From assembly GCA_020427005.1 (NCBI GenBank), contig JAGQOY010000010.1:1-64000 (forward strand): 64,000 bases of DNA, read 5' to 3'. Under the pieces are notes generated by a model. The model was given only the letters and a program-made list of their open reading frames with translations, was not told where the DNA came from and did not search any database. Shown one piece after another: positions 55,242 through 63,792 of this stretch; position 1 is the stretch's first letter, and the number at the start of each line of letters is the position of its first letter. Both the position numbers and the translations under genes were made by a program. Source of the stretch: Planctomycetales bacterium (GTDB lineage: Bacteria; Planctomycetota; Planctomycetia; Pirellulales; Pirellulaceae).

Positions 55242-56150
55242 ATGCCAGATAAACGTGAAATGGAACTGCAAAAGTTGAAAGACAAATTCGTTGAACGGTT
55301 TCGAAATATGATGCAACAAGAGGGCGGCACCTCGAGTTCAACAAATGATGAGCTGGCAGACGAGTTATGGAAGGTCTTCGTAGGTGTAGTGATGGGTGAG
55401 CGAGGCATGTCGAAGGATGGTCGAGAAGTATTCGCCGACAATCAAATCCCAACGCAAATAGTCGGTGGACGACCCATGCGTCAGAACGCGATGACGAACC
55501 CACATCATTACAGTATTCAGCCGACCCATGGACAACCTGCCAAGGGGCCGCTGGAGAAGTATGAGACGAAAATGAGCGAAATGTTCAATTTGCTAACAGC
55601 TTCCCTAAAAGGATTGTCCATGCAGCAATTCAATAGGTATAACAAATTCGCATTTTGGCAAGGATTGGGCGCCAAGGAAGTGGCGACGAAATCACTTGCC
55701 TCTGGCATACTGGCGCTGGAGTCCTCAAATATTGGTTGCCTGTTCGATGATCTTGGAAGTATCAAAAAGGGCAAGCCCGATGATTGGGATCCTGAACTGT
55801 GGACCGAATTGTCGCGAGCCTATGCTAGCATGGTGATTCATTCAGTTTTTCTACGACCGCACGATAAAGTAGAAATCCATGTCTTTTGTGGAACGGATTT
55901 TAAGAATCCAAGCTACAACATCTGGAATACGGTGGAAAATTCTACACTGCGCGTCGTCTGCGAAAGATTCCGCAAGTCGCAAACGGACCTCGACAGGCTA
56001 GTTACGTACCGCGCCGTGGCAGGCAAAGGAGCCTCAGTCGACTGGAGTAAGAACCATGGAGGGATTCCAGGTACATGGAACGAAGCCAAGACTCCGATGG
56101 AAATTGTAACTTATCAAGAGACTCAAGCTTCTCTTCAGACTAGTGCATGA
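55242..56150 (+). CDS. Hypothetical soluble protein, no recognised family
   Basis: 302 residues, no signal peptide and no membrane segment. The N-terminus is charged and helical (MELQKLKDKFVERFRNMM). The middle contains YNKFAFWQGLGAKEV and ASGILALESSNIGCLFDDLG. The C-terminal half has DPELWTELSRAYASMVIHSV, EIHVFCGTDFKNPSYNIWN and a Tyr/Arg/Lys-rich end. The FCGTDFKNPSYNIWNTVE part looks like an enzyme or binding core rich in aromatic residues, but I cannot place it. AGGAG lies 12 bases before the ATG. The next gene follows directly (ATGA contact or 86 bp, depending on its start). Confidence 0.65.
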   Translation: MPDKREMELQKLKDKFVERFRNMMQQEGGTSSSTNDELADELWKVFVGVVMGERGMSKDGREVFADNQIPTQIVGGRPMRQNAMTNPHHYSIQPTHGQPAKGPLEKYETKMSEMFNLLTASLKGLSMQQFNRYNKFAFWQGLGAKEVATKSLASGILALESSNIGCLFDDLGSIKKGKPDDWDPELWTELSRAYASMVIHSVFLRPHDKVEIHVFCGTDFKNPSYNIWNTVENSTLRVVCERFRKSQTDLDRLVTYRAVAGKGASVDWSKNHGGIPGTWNEAKTPMEIVTYQETQASLQTSA

Positions 56151-56236
56151 GGTTTGGTACATTGAGGCTGACCTGTTATTCATGGTGCACGCGATCAGCG
56201 TACAGCGTTAGTCCCATTCTTGAGAGGAAAAGACGG

Positions 56237-56737
56237 ATGGACCGATACCTAATTTTGCTGATGGTACTTGCAGGCATTGCAAGGCCACTGTTGGCCCAAG
56301 ATTGGAGTGCGGAGGACGAAACGTTTGACCCAAGTATCCATTCGGTAGTAATCGGCGAACGTTCGTGGATTGGCGATCCCTCCCCATTTGTACATGTCGA
56401 CTCTGCGCGGACAGGCTACACCCATGTGCACGCAACGGACTACGAAGGCATGGCTCCCGCTGTGCAACTCTCGCTAATGTTGCCCCTGTTGGCGGGAGAG
56501 TCAGAACCTCCCGGTGGTGGCATGATGTTACTGAACAAAGAGCAGACAGAGGTTTTTATGAAGGCCTGGAGTACTGCCATATCGAGAAATCCGGATCAGA
56601 AACCTGAGTCCATTTCATTGAAAACATCTATGTCCGATGCGCAGTGGGTCCTTAAGTGTGGTGGAGAGAAGGGGCTGAATACGTGCAGCTTGAAAACAAA
56701 CTTCCAGAGAAATTGCATCAATATCGATTTTCGCTAA
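56237..56737 (+). CDS. Secreted hypothetical protein, C-terminus probably lost to a frameshift
   Basis: 166 residues from ATG 56237 behind GAGAGGAAAAG, starting with a signal peptide MDRYLILLMVLAGIARPLLAQ; the frame is open from ATG 56147, which overlaps the previous stop. The protein as read ends NTCSLKTNFQRNC. In another frame the DNA continues as EYVQLENKLPEKLHQYRFSL, then SKKLLGAIEHSYKKLKP, and ends at TAA 56821. One extra G in the G4 run at 56671-56674 joins the parts (KGAEYVQLE) into about 194 residues with a Lys-rich tail. No family is recognised. It may share an operon with the preceding gene. Confidence 0.6.
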   Translation: MDRYLILLMVLAGIARPLLAQDWSAEDETFDPSIHSVVIGERSWIGDPSPFVHVDSARTGYTHVHATDYEGMAPAVQLSLMLPLLAGESEPPGGGMMLLNKEQTEVFMKAWSTAISRNPDQKPESISLKTSMSDAQWVLKCGGEKGLNTCSLKTNFQRNCINIDFR

Positions 56738-56823
56738 ACGCATCCAAGAAGCTATTAGGTGCCATCGAGCATTCATATAAGAAGCTCAAGCCAGCTAAAG
56801 ATAAGCCCGCCAAGACAGAGTAA
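56675..56823 (+). other. Out-of-frame coding continuation of the preceding gene
   Basis: The frame ending at TAA 56821-56823 reads VQLENKLPEKLHQY, then LLGAIEHSYKKLKPAKDKPA, with amphipathic and Lys-rich character. It has no start of its own and abuts the G4 run where the upstream frame is lost. Confidence 0.5.
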
Positions 56824-56875
56824 AACATGTCATTGTCTAGACATTACGGTAGGATGGAAATGCTCTAGGCCTTGC

Positions 56876-58624
56876 TTACCAATCAATCAGTAAGAGTGAA
56901 ACGCCCTGACTTGGCAAGGTAAAGTCTAGGCTTGAACTACCCCCGTCAATTGACAGGTTGAATGGTGGTTGCAGCAGAGCAAGATCGGACGCCTGTTCCA
57001 GTTCGGAGTATTGTTGCCGATTCGGAGCCACTGGGCTGCCCATGCGCCGCCATGTGTCGTACGCGTTGCTGTGTCGGCTGTCGATCCGAAAATGGCTGAC
57101 GGAGATTGCACTAGCCGTGTCGCCTAGACCAGCAAGCTGTAGCGCTATACTGGCATCCGGTCCTGGCACATCATCATCGTGATAGTGCCATACTAGGATC
57201 GCCAGCTGACGTTCGGAACGACTTGCTAAAACGCCAACATCTGGTTGGTTACGGACGCCCTGTTCCAAGATTTGATTTAGCGGAACGGATGCAGAACTTA
57301 TTGCCTGTACTCTGTTGGTAGGCATACGGCTAAACATTCGAAAGACATTGAGCACCGGCATGGCAATACCGTTGCTGGCCAATTGGCGAAATCCTGCAAA
57401 ATAGGGTTGGTCTTCAAAGGTGAATGCCCACGTCAGTGCACCGACGAAATTGATGCCATGCTTATCTGCCAACTCGTGTTTGCGGGCAAAGCTAGCGGCA
57501 GTATAGCTGGAATACATCGTTCCATTCCGGTAAGAAAAACGATCTCCCTGGCAGGCAGCGCAGCCTTCGGGATCTGATTCGCCAATAACAATTGGCGTGT
57601 TTCGTAGTTGCGGGAATTCAGCGACGATTCCAAATCCGCGATCGATCGTTTTGAGCTGGGCTGAAATCCCCATGCGGATATGGTCATTTTGCCACTGCGG
57701 AGAGCCTTTGGCATGGAAGGATACAAAGTCAAGCCGAGTACCTTTCTGGCCTGTTGCGTAGTTGACTCCGTCCAAACAGTGACGATAAAAATCTCTCGCA
57801 AAGTTTCCCCCGTCGCCAGCAACATCTGGGCCACCGATTCGGGCTGTTGGCAAAGCCTGCAGTACCCCTGCCATGGCGTAGTCATGCAGTTTATAGAATT
57901 CCTCCGGTGTGCCCTGCCAGTATCCGATGTTTGCTTCATTCCATGTTTCCCACCACCATGATTCAACTTCTTCACGGCCGTACCGATCGACACAGTGGCT
58001 TGTCCACTGATAGATTAGTTCCCGCCATGCTTCATAATCTTTGGGGGGATACGCCCAGCCCGTATAGATTTCGTCGTAAGGTAGCCCTGGACGCCACTGG
58101 TGTGCATACGGCTCGGGTTTAACTGACAACGCTTGTGGCATGAACCCTAACTGAACATAGGGCCTGACGTTTTGGGAGCGGTAAGTATCGAAGATAAGAT
58201 CCACCAATTGCCAGTTATAAACCGGTCGGCCCAAGTTGTCGTTTGTAAAGACATTGGTGCTTCCCCATTTGAGTGCCGGATAACCTGGTCCACTTGTGAG
58301 CAAATTGTGAGTGCGAAAGAACACTTCATCCGGTGCAAGCTCACCTAATTGCCCTAAGAGTTTGCGTCCATCTTTCATGTAGGCATAATTGGGCTCATCG
58401 CCACCAAAGAACCTCCAGATTGATTTCAAAGTCCCCGCGCTCTGCGACGCATTAACGCTGATGCTGACTGGGAAAGTGCTCTCAGCGACCAAAATAGCGT
58501 TGGATTGAGAACCATTGTCTTGTGTTTGCGCGTAACCGGCCGTGCTGCTCGTAACAAGAATCAAAACTGCGATCCCATAGCACTTTAATTGGCAAGATAG
58601 GTCGAGTTCACGCGTCTTCATCAT
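56876..58624 (-). CDS. Secreted GH39-like glycoside hydrolase (beta-xylosidase type)
   Basis: 582 residues with a signal peptide (YGIAVLILVTSSTAGYAQ). TIM-barrel clan A features: WWWETWNEANIGYW with acid/base Glu230, and IVIGESDPEGC with nucleophile Glu349. RTHNLLT, LDFVSFHAKGSP and ALTWAFTFEDQPYF are also as in GH39. A C-terminal beta domain (about 470-582) ends QGVSLLLIDW. It probably releases xylose or related sugars from plant or algal polysaccharide in the periplasm. The upstream neighbours on the same strand are two amidohydrolase genes. ATG start at 58624. Confidence 0.85.
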   Translation of the reverse strand: MMKTRELDLSCQLKCYGIAVLILVTSSTAGYAQTQDNGSQSNAILVAESTFPVSISVNASQSAGTLKSIWRFFGGDEPNYAYMKDGRKLLGQLGELAPDEVFFRTHNLLTSGPGYPALKWGSTNVFTNDNLGRPVYNWQLVDLIFDTYRSQNVRPYVQLGFMPQALSVKPEPYAHQWRPGLPYDEIYTGWAYPPKDYEAWRELIYQWTSHCVDRYGREEVESWWWETWNEANIGYWQGTPEEFYKLHDYAMAGVLQALPTARIGGPDVAGDGGNFARDFYRHCLDGVNYATGQKGTRLDFVSFHAKGSPQWQNDHIRMGISAQLKTIDRGFGIVAEFPQLRNTPIVIGESDPEGCAACQGDRFSYRNGTMYSSYTAASFARKHELADKHGINFVGALTWAFTFEDQPYFAGFRQLASNGIAMPVLNVFRMFSRMPTNRVQAISSASVPLNQILEQGVRNQPDVGVLASRSERQLAILVWHYHDDDVPGPDASIALQLAGLGDTASAISVSHFRIDSRHSNAYDTWRRMGSPVAPNRQQYSELEQASDLALLQPPFNLSIDGGSSSLDFTLPSQGVSLLLIDW

Positions 58625-58639
58625 GTTACATTTCTCTTT

Positions 58640-58663
58640 AGTAGTCAGTAGTCAGTAGTCAGG
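58640..58663 (-). repeat. Tandem heptamer repeat, three units
   Basis: (AGTAGTC)x3 on the plus strand, CTGACTA-type on the minus strand. It begins at the stop codon of the amidohydrolase gene and lies in the 27-bp gap before the GH39 gene. Because 7 is not a multiple of 3, the three TGA units put a stop in every minus-strand frame. Confidence 0.8.
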
Positions 58664-59440
58664 GTTGAGCAGAGTATTGGCATTGGCAAACTGAATTGCA
58701 TGCCGCACAACATGCTCCAGAGCAGATTCTTGAATCTTCAGGTGTGCAGCTGCCATATAGAATAAGGGCGCATGGGAGCCATACAGGAGTCTAGCGAAAG
58801 AAATAATTGTCAAAAGTTCTTCCAAAATGCCAAGTCCATCGAGCATGGCAATGTCTAGGAAGACGTTGGACTGTTGCAGTAATAGCAAGGTGGCTGGATC
58901 CAAAGCCATGGTCCGATTCACGTTAAGCAACAACAACCTCGTCCCTGGGACTTCGCTAAGAGCATCTACGAGAGGTGCCACTGTGAGAGGCTTGACTCGC
59001 ATTAGGGGGTGCATCATGCGTTCATCCTCCATTTGCATAGCAACGGAAACAAGCAAGCGATGTTCGTTAGCTAGTGCGAGTGTTTTTCTAAATTCGAGTG
59101 AGGCGAAGTTGTACCCGTGGTAGCTGGGGAACAACCGAATACCTCGCATTTTGTATTGTGTGCAACAACGCGACAATTCCGTCTGCCAACCAGGCAACAT
59201 TGGGTTGACGACTCCAAATGGAATCATCTTGATATTTTTTACTGTGAGACACTCTTGAACCAAACGATCATTCACAGCGCCAATATCTTTATGAAGTAGG
59301 CCATCCAAGCTACTGACCCAAGCCTGTTGGACACCAACCGCAGCCAGTTGGTCCACTAACACAGCAGTTTCGTCCAACGGTAACCGTCGAGTTGGCCAGC
59401 GCGACAAACTGACATTGACATCAATTTTCGGTTCCTTCAC
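58652..59440 (-). CDS. Amidohydrolase-2-family protein, metal ligands reduced
   Basis: 262 residues. Begins MKEPKIDVNVSLSRWPTRRL and contains the strand/helix pattern of a TIM-barrel amidohydrolase (PF04909-like): GVQQAWVSSLDGLLHKD, MIPFGVVNPMLPGW, GIRLFPSYHGY, TRLLLLNVNR and LLYGSHAPLFYM. The usual DxHxH at the first strand is DVNVS here, so metal binding is doubtful. GTG start overlaps the upstream gene's TGA (GTGA), so it is translated with the Tat-type paralogue and may form a complex with it. Confidence 0.7.
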   Translation of the reverse strand: MKEPKIDVNVSLSRWPTRRLPLDETAVLVDQLAAVGVQQAWVSSLDGLLHKDIGAVNDRLVQECLTVKNIKMIPFGVVNPMLPGWQTELSRCCTQYKMRGIRLFPSYHGYNFASLEFRKTLALANEHRLLVSVAMQMEDERMMHPLMRVKPLTVAPLVDALSEVPGTRLLLLNVNRTMALDPATLLLLQQSNVFLDIAMLDGLGILEELLTIISFARLLYGSHAPLFYMAAAHLKIQESALEHVVRHAIQFANANTLLNPDY

Positions 59441-60390
59441 AAAGCAATTCCCTTTCGTCCAAGAATTCCAGAAAGCAAACTCCTTAAGTTACCCGCAAGA
59501 ATCCTCTTCTTATCGAATTCGGGTATCTCGGCACCGAGTACTTTGGCAAGCTGGGTTCCGAAGCTGCGACCAGGTACATCACTACCATAGATTACTCTAT
59601 CGGAGCCCAATTCCCTTACGGCCATTTCAGTAAAGCCCGCTGTTGGATCGCCACCTCCCAAATCGATGAACACATTTTCAGAGTCCTTGATCGCACAAAT
59701 TCCCTGTTCCCAATCTCCTCCTGCGTGTCCGCAGATGATATTTGATTCTGGGTGCCGACGTGCCAGATCCGCAACATCCATGGGAGTAGACTCTCCCGGC
59801 AAGTTCCCGTTTATCTTCAACCAACTATGTTGAAATACAATAGCTCCCAACTCAGTTGCACGATCAACAATACGATCAAGACTGGGGGCAATGGCTCGCA
59901 CTGCAACCCATAATTTAACGCCGACCATAGGACCATCGGCCACACACCGCTCAAGTTCATCCAAGCTTTCTAGTTCGAATTGTGGATTCAAATACACGAA
60001 ACCCAACAAGCGATCTTGATTAACCTGGAGGGCTTGGAGCACTTCATCGTTTTGCTGGCGCATTTCTTCAGGGGTCGGAGCATATGAAAAGGACATACCC
60101 ATGTAGAGGCAAAGTCGAGTAATGTTCATTCGGTCTGCGAAATGCAATAACCTGACGGCTCGCTCCTGCGGTGTCTGTCCTTTTTGTCCAGCCAGATGCC
60201 CATGCAAATCCCAGATTTCGAAAGGTGAGTCGGGCTTTTGTTGGTCTGAATTACTCACCGAGTTGAGCTGATTCTGAGGAACCGAAAATTGACTGTGTGT
60301 CATTTTTGGACTTAAGCATAAAAATTGAGTACCTAGAACTGTGCTGGTTGACTGAGCGATGAATCTTCGGCGGCTAGTTTTATTTCTCAT
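59437..60390 (-). CDS. Tat-exported amidohydrolase-2-family protein
   Basis: About 317 residues from ATG 60390; the frame extends to 60444. The N-terminus has a full twin-arginine motif, TSRRRFIAQSTSTVLG. Amidohydrolase-2 features: DLHGHL at the first strand, VYLNPQF, GVKLWVAVRA, FQHSWL, ICGHAGGDWEQG and VIYGSDVPGR. Metal ligands His/His, His, His and Asp are present. Likely a periplasmic hydrolase or decarboxylase-type enzyme of unknown substrate. Coupled to the downstream paralogue and divergent from the DegT-type gene. Confidence 0.8.
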   Translation of the reverse strand: MRNKTSRRRFIAQSTSTVLGTQFLCLSPKMTHSQFSVPQNQLNSVSNSDQQKPDSPFEIWDLHGHLAGQKGQTPQERAVRLLHFADRMNITRLCLYMGMSFSYAPTPEEMRQQNDEVLQALQVNQDRLLGFVYLNPQFELESLDELERCVADGPMVGVKLWVAVRAIAPSLDRIVDRATELGAIVFQHSWLKINGNLPGESTPMDVADLARRHPESNIICGHAGGDWEQGICAIKDSENVFIDLGGGDPTAGFTEMAVRELGSDRVIYGSDVPGRSFGTQLAKVLGAEIPEFDKKRILAGNLRSLLSGILGRKGIAL

Positions 60391-60471
60391 CCGACTCGTT
60401 CCAAAATTTGTTTGGTAAAATCGAGTTAGGTATAACGAATACAATCAATCATTTTCGCGTGTCAAATTCCT

Positions 60472-60489
60472 AATTAACTCAAGTTAATT
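60472..60489. promoter_or_regulatory. Perfect palindrome in the divergent promoter region
   Basis: AATTAACT, CA, AGTTAATT: 8-bp arms and a 2-base centre, midway between the divergent amidohydrolase and DegT-type genes. Operator-like; the binding protein is unknown. Confidence 0.5.
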
Positions 60490-60545
60490 GTAGACGCGTG
60501 AAAACGACACCATCATCGTGTTACGCAGTTTTTCGGAATGAAAAA

Positions 60546-61862
60546 ATGAAAGACCCAGCACACTTTCCTCGCCGCAGTTTTGTAGCTGCATCCGCCTTGG
60601 CTCTGACGGCAGTGCAGACTACTTCGGGCACAGATGCTGTAGAGACGTTGGCCATCCACGGGGGACCAAAGGCTTGCCCGCTGGCGTTCTCGCGACCCAA
60701 ACGCTGGGGGAATGAGGAATTGAGTCAGCTAGCTCAGGCTGTTGAACAACCGTCGCTATACTACTGGCAAAATAAACAAACAAACTTGCTAACAAAACGA
60801 TTTCAAGATTTTTACCATCATCGATTTGTACAACCCTGCTCTTCCGGTACAGCAGCCTTGCATATCGCCGTTGCGGCGGCTGGAATTGGACCAGGGGATG
60901 AAGTAATTACAAGCGCCATTACGGATATCGGTACCGTCATTGGTGTGATATTTCAGAATGCAGTACCGATCTTCGCAGATCTCGATCCGTTGACGTACAA
61001 CTTAGATCCCGATGATGTAGCGAGGAAAATTTCCCCACGGACTAAAGCAATTATTGCAGTTCACTTGAAAGGAAACCCCTGTCGCATGCAGGAACTGCGA
61101 AGTCTAGCAGATCGCCATGACCTGGTGTTGATTGAGGATTGTGCCCAAGGTTGGGGAGCCAAGTATCGTGGCCAGCCGTTGGGAACACTTGGAGATATCG
61201 CATGTTTTTCCTTGCAAGATTCGAAGCATATCACATGTGGAGACGGTGGAGTCGTAGCGACAAATTCCGAGAAGTTTGGTCCGCTGCTGATTAAATATGG
61301 CGATAAAGCAATCAATCGCCTTAACCCCTCAGACTCTAGTAATGTTATCGCCTGCAACTATCGCATGAGTGAATTGCAAGCGGCATTCGTCGCTGCGCAG
61401 CTGCAACGGCTCGAAGGAATCGCCAGCAAGCGTTCACAATTGGGGAGCTTTCTAACCAAACAACTTGAGGATGTCGATGTATTGTCGCTGCCAAGAGTTG
61501 AAGCAGATGACCGCTGTGTTTACTGGTCCTACATGTGTCGCTTGAAACTGGATCGAGTTAAGTGCTCGAGGGCAGATTTCATCAAAGCGTTGGCAGCGGA
61601 AGGAGTTTCATTTTTAGCTGGTTACATTCGAGACCCCCTGTATCGATTGCCTATGTTCCAGCAGCATTCGTTCTTTGCTGGACGCTGGCCAATAAAAGAG
61701 CTAGGCCTAACAACCGTTGACTATCAAATGGTCGCTCTAAAAACTACCGAAGAGATCTTGGAAACATGCATGCGATTCCCATTGAATGAAGGCATGGACG
61801 AGAATTATTTGAAACAAGTTGCACTGGCCGTGCGCAAAGTCGCTCGTTTCTACGCAATTTAG
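60546..61862 (+). CDS. Tat-signal DegT/DnrJ/EryC1/StrS-family aminotransferase-like protein
   Basis: 438 residues from ATG 60546; the frame opens at 60498. The N-terminus FPRRSFVAASALALTA is a twin-arginine signal. The PLP fold is complete: PCSSGTAALHIAVAAAGIGPGDEV, VIFQNAVPIFADLDP, LIEDCAQGWGAKYRG (Asp198 for the PLP nitrogen, Gln201) and FSLQDSKHITCGDGG with Lys227 as Schiff-base lysine. CNYRMSELQAAF follows. The family transaminates keto-sugars in the cytoplasm. A Tat signal means that folded, cofactor-loaded protein is exported, which points to a periplasmic sugar reaction, perhaps on products of the adjacent glycosidase. Confidence 0.85.
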   Translation: MKDPAHFPRRSFVAASALALTAVQTTSGTDAVETLAIHGGPKACPLAFSRPKRWGNEELSQLAQAVEQPSLYYWQNKQTNLLTKRFQDFYHHRFVQPCSSGTAALHIAVAAAGIGPGDEVITSAITDIGTVIGVIFQNAVPIFADLDPLTYNLDPDDVARKISPRTKAIIAVHLKGNPCRMQELRSLADRHDLVLIEDCAQGWGAKYRGQPLGTLGDIACFSLQDSKHITCGDGGVVATNSEKFGPLLIKYGDKAINRLNPSDSSNVIACNYRMSELQAAFVAAQLQRLEGIASKRSQLGSFLTKQLEDVDVLSLPRVEADDRCVYWSYMCRLKLDRVKCSRADFIKALAAEGVSFLAGYIRDPLYRLPMFQQHSFFAGRWPIKELGLTTVDYQMVALKTTEEILETCMRFPLNEGMDENYLKQVALAVRKVARFYAI

Positions 61863-61885
61863 TTTTGTCAGCTGATACCGAGAAA

Positions 61886-62308
61886 TTAAACGACGCCCTG
61901 GATCCACGATACGATTTGTGGGGCCTGCATTGCACCTGTCGTCCGGGCTACTTCAATGCCAGCTCGAAAGGCAAGCAATGCTGGAATTCCGCTAATTCCA
62001 TATTTCCTTGAAACCTCAGGAGAAGTGTCCGTATCCACTTTCCCCAAGATTACATTCCCAGATAACTGACGGGCTGCCAACTCATACTGTGGCCCCATTT
62101 GTCGGCACGGCCCACACCATGGTGCCCAGAAATCAATGACAACGGGTAGGTCGCTACCAGTCAAGAACTTCTGAAAACTCTCATCGTCCAACCGGATCGG
62201 AGTAGACGGAATGAGGGCAGTCTGACAGCGTCCACATACTGGCCGATCGGAAAGACGATTGGCTGGAACACGATTCTTGACGTAACAATTGTTGCAAACG
62301 AAGTGCAT
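61886..62308 (-). CDS. trxC: Thioredoxin 2 (TrxC type)
   Basis: 140 residues from ATG 62308, matching the TrxC length; the frame extends to 62404 with atypical sequence. N-terminal zinc ribbon: VCNNC (Cys5, Cys8) and VCGRC (Cys25, Cys28). Thioredoxin domain: VVIDFWAPWCGPCRQM with active Cys65/Cys68, ILGKVDTDTSPEVSRKYG, and the cis-proline in SGIPALLAF. A cytoplasmic disulfide reductase, zinc- and redox-sensitive by family knowledge. It converges with the DegT-type gene 23 bp away. Confidence 0.92.
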   Translation of the reverse strand: MHFVCNNCYVKNRVPANRLSDRPVCGRCQTALIPSTPIRLDDESFQKFLTGSDLPVVIDFWAPWCGPCRQMGPQYELAARQLSGNVILGKVDTDTSPEVSRKYGISGIPALLAFRAGIEVARTTGAMQAPQIVSWIQGVV

Positions 62309-62555
62309 CGTAAGCTCACTTGAAAAACATACGCAACGGATGAGTTGCCAAATTGGCAGAGCTGATTCGTTAGACAATTGCAATGAACGCAAACGTTGGG
62401 CCAATCTTCAGATTGAATATTGTTTTGTTCGCTCCACGGGAATGAGAAATGGTCTCTTGGATATACGACCAACCAAGCTCTATGCCTAAAATGACTATCA
62501 TGCTGTAGACATGACATTCGCCACAATAAATTAAACAAGTCTGGAAAACCTAACA

Positions 62556-63533
62556 ATGGATTCTAAAACGCTGCGGCGCTTGCTCCTGTTCGTAAGCAGC
62601 CTATGGGCTTACCAGAGTCAGGCTGCTGAACCTACAGGCAAACTGGATTTAGTAATACAGACACCCAATTTGGTAGCCTTCTGGACATTTGGAGAAGAGG
62701 CAGGCCAGCCTAGGCTTTCGCAGGGAACAACGGAAATCCTTCCATTGCAGGAAGTTGGTGGAGCCATTCCTCGGGTCCAGGGAGGCCCTTATTCAGGGTT
62801 TTCGGCAGAACTGGACGGTCGGCATTATTTGAAGATACCGTACTCAGAAACAGGTAGTCTCAATATTGCAGGTGGCATGGCTCAGGTAAGTATGTTTGCA
62901 GTAGTCAGGATCGTCGACCTAAATCAAAGTCGAACTATTGCCGGCATGTGGAGTGAAGGGCAAGGTCGGAATGACGATACAGGGACCCGCCAATATGCGA
63001 TGTTGATGAATATGCCGACCTATGGTGGTTCTAGACAGTTGGTACCGCATATTTCAAGTGAAGGAGGTGTGACTCGCCGAGCAGACGGAACTGCTTTTCC
63101 ATGGTGCGCAGACTATGCTGCTTCGGTGAGTGAAGTTCCCGAGGAACAATGGTGTACGCTGGGGTTCACTTACGATAGTCAATATATCCGTGCCTATGTA
63201 AATGGGCTTATGGAACCGCGTTCGCTTGAGCCTCTCAAGGACCGTCGCAGTGATCGATACTTTACGGAGGAGGGACCCGGTGGTAGGGACCGCGGCATGA
63301 ATCCTTACTTTCATGGGAGAGGTATTTTTCGCTACGACCCGATACTTCATTCACAATCGAAACCTTCAGGAGGTTCTGATTTTACAGTAGGCGCTCGTTT
63401 TGCAGTCGGATCGTTTACACGTGAATCTACGCGTGGATTGTTTGGTGGATTGGCCGTATTCGACCGAGCGTTAAGTTCTGACGAGATGAACGCCCTCCAC
63501 AAGTCGGCCAGAATAGACTTGCTCAATCGGTAA
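62556..63533 (+). CDS. Secreted LamG/concanavalin-like domain protein
   Basis: 325 residues with signal peptide [18 protein letters not shown] single LamG-type jelly roll covers most of the chain: [14 protein letters not shown] at the start, [43 protein letters not shown] and [20 protein letters not shown] at the end. This last is the usual terminal LamG motif. Likely carbohydrate binding in the periplasm or on the cell surface; no catalytic residues recognised. Divergent from the trxC gene. ATG start. Confidence 0.8.
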   Translation: MDSKTLRRLLLFVSSLWAYQSQAAEPTGKLDLVIQTPNLVAFWTFGEEAGQPRLSQGTTEILPLQEVGGAIPRVQGGPYSGFSAELDGRHYLKIPYSETGSLNIAGGMAQVSMFAVVRIVDLNQSRTIAGMWSEGQGRNDDTGTRQYAMLMNMPTYGGSRQLVPHISSEGGVTRRADGTAFPWCADYAASVSEVPEEQWCTLGFTYDSQYIRAYVNGLMEPRSLEPLKDRRSDRYFTEEGPGGRDRGMNPYFHGRGIFRYDPILHSQSKPSGGSDFTVGARFAVGSFTRESTRGLFGGLAVFDRALSSDEMNALHKSARIDLLNR

Positions 63534-63792
63534 CACAGGCATTCTGTTGTATCCTCAATTCCTATAAGAAATTTGCCAATCCAAGCGAGTCTACTTTCAT
63601 CGCGACCAAAGGTGTCACGAGCATAGCGAAAATATTCCCTAGAGCGACAAGTGGGTGATGTCGGGGCGTTTCAATTCAAGAAACGACGACATCACTGGAT
63701 CTGCACGCTTGAACTTAACAGTGAGCCAACTTCGCCATTCGAATTAGGTGAGTTTGTTCGCCACCTTTAGTCGGGACAGCAAGTGAACTAAA

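Noticed and set aside
56640..56680. Programmed -1 frameshifting in the secreted hypothetical gene
   Set aside because: No X-XXY-YYZ slippery heptamer at the junction; a one-base indel in the G4 run explains it more simply.
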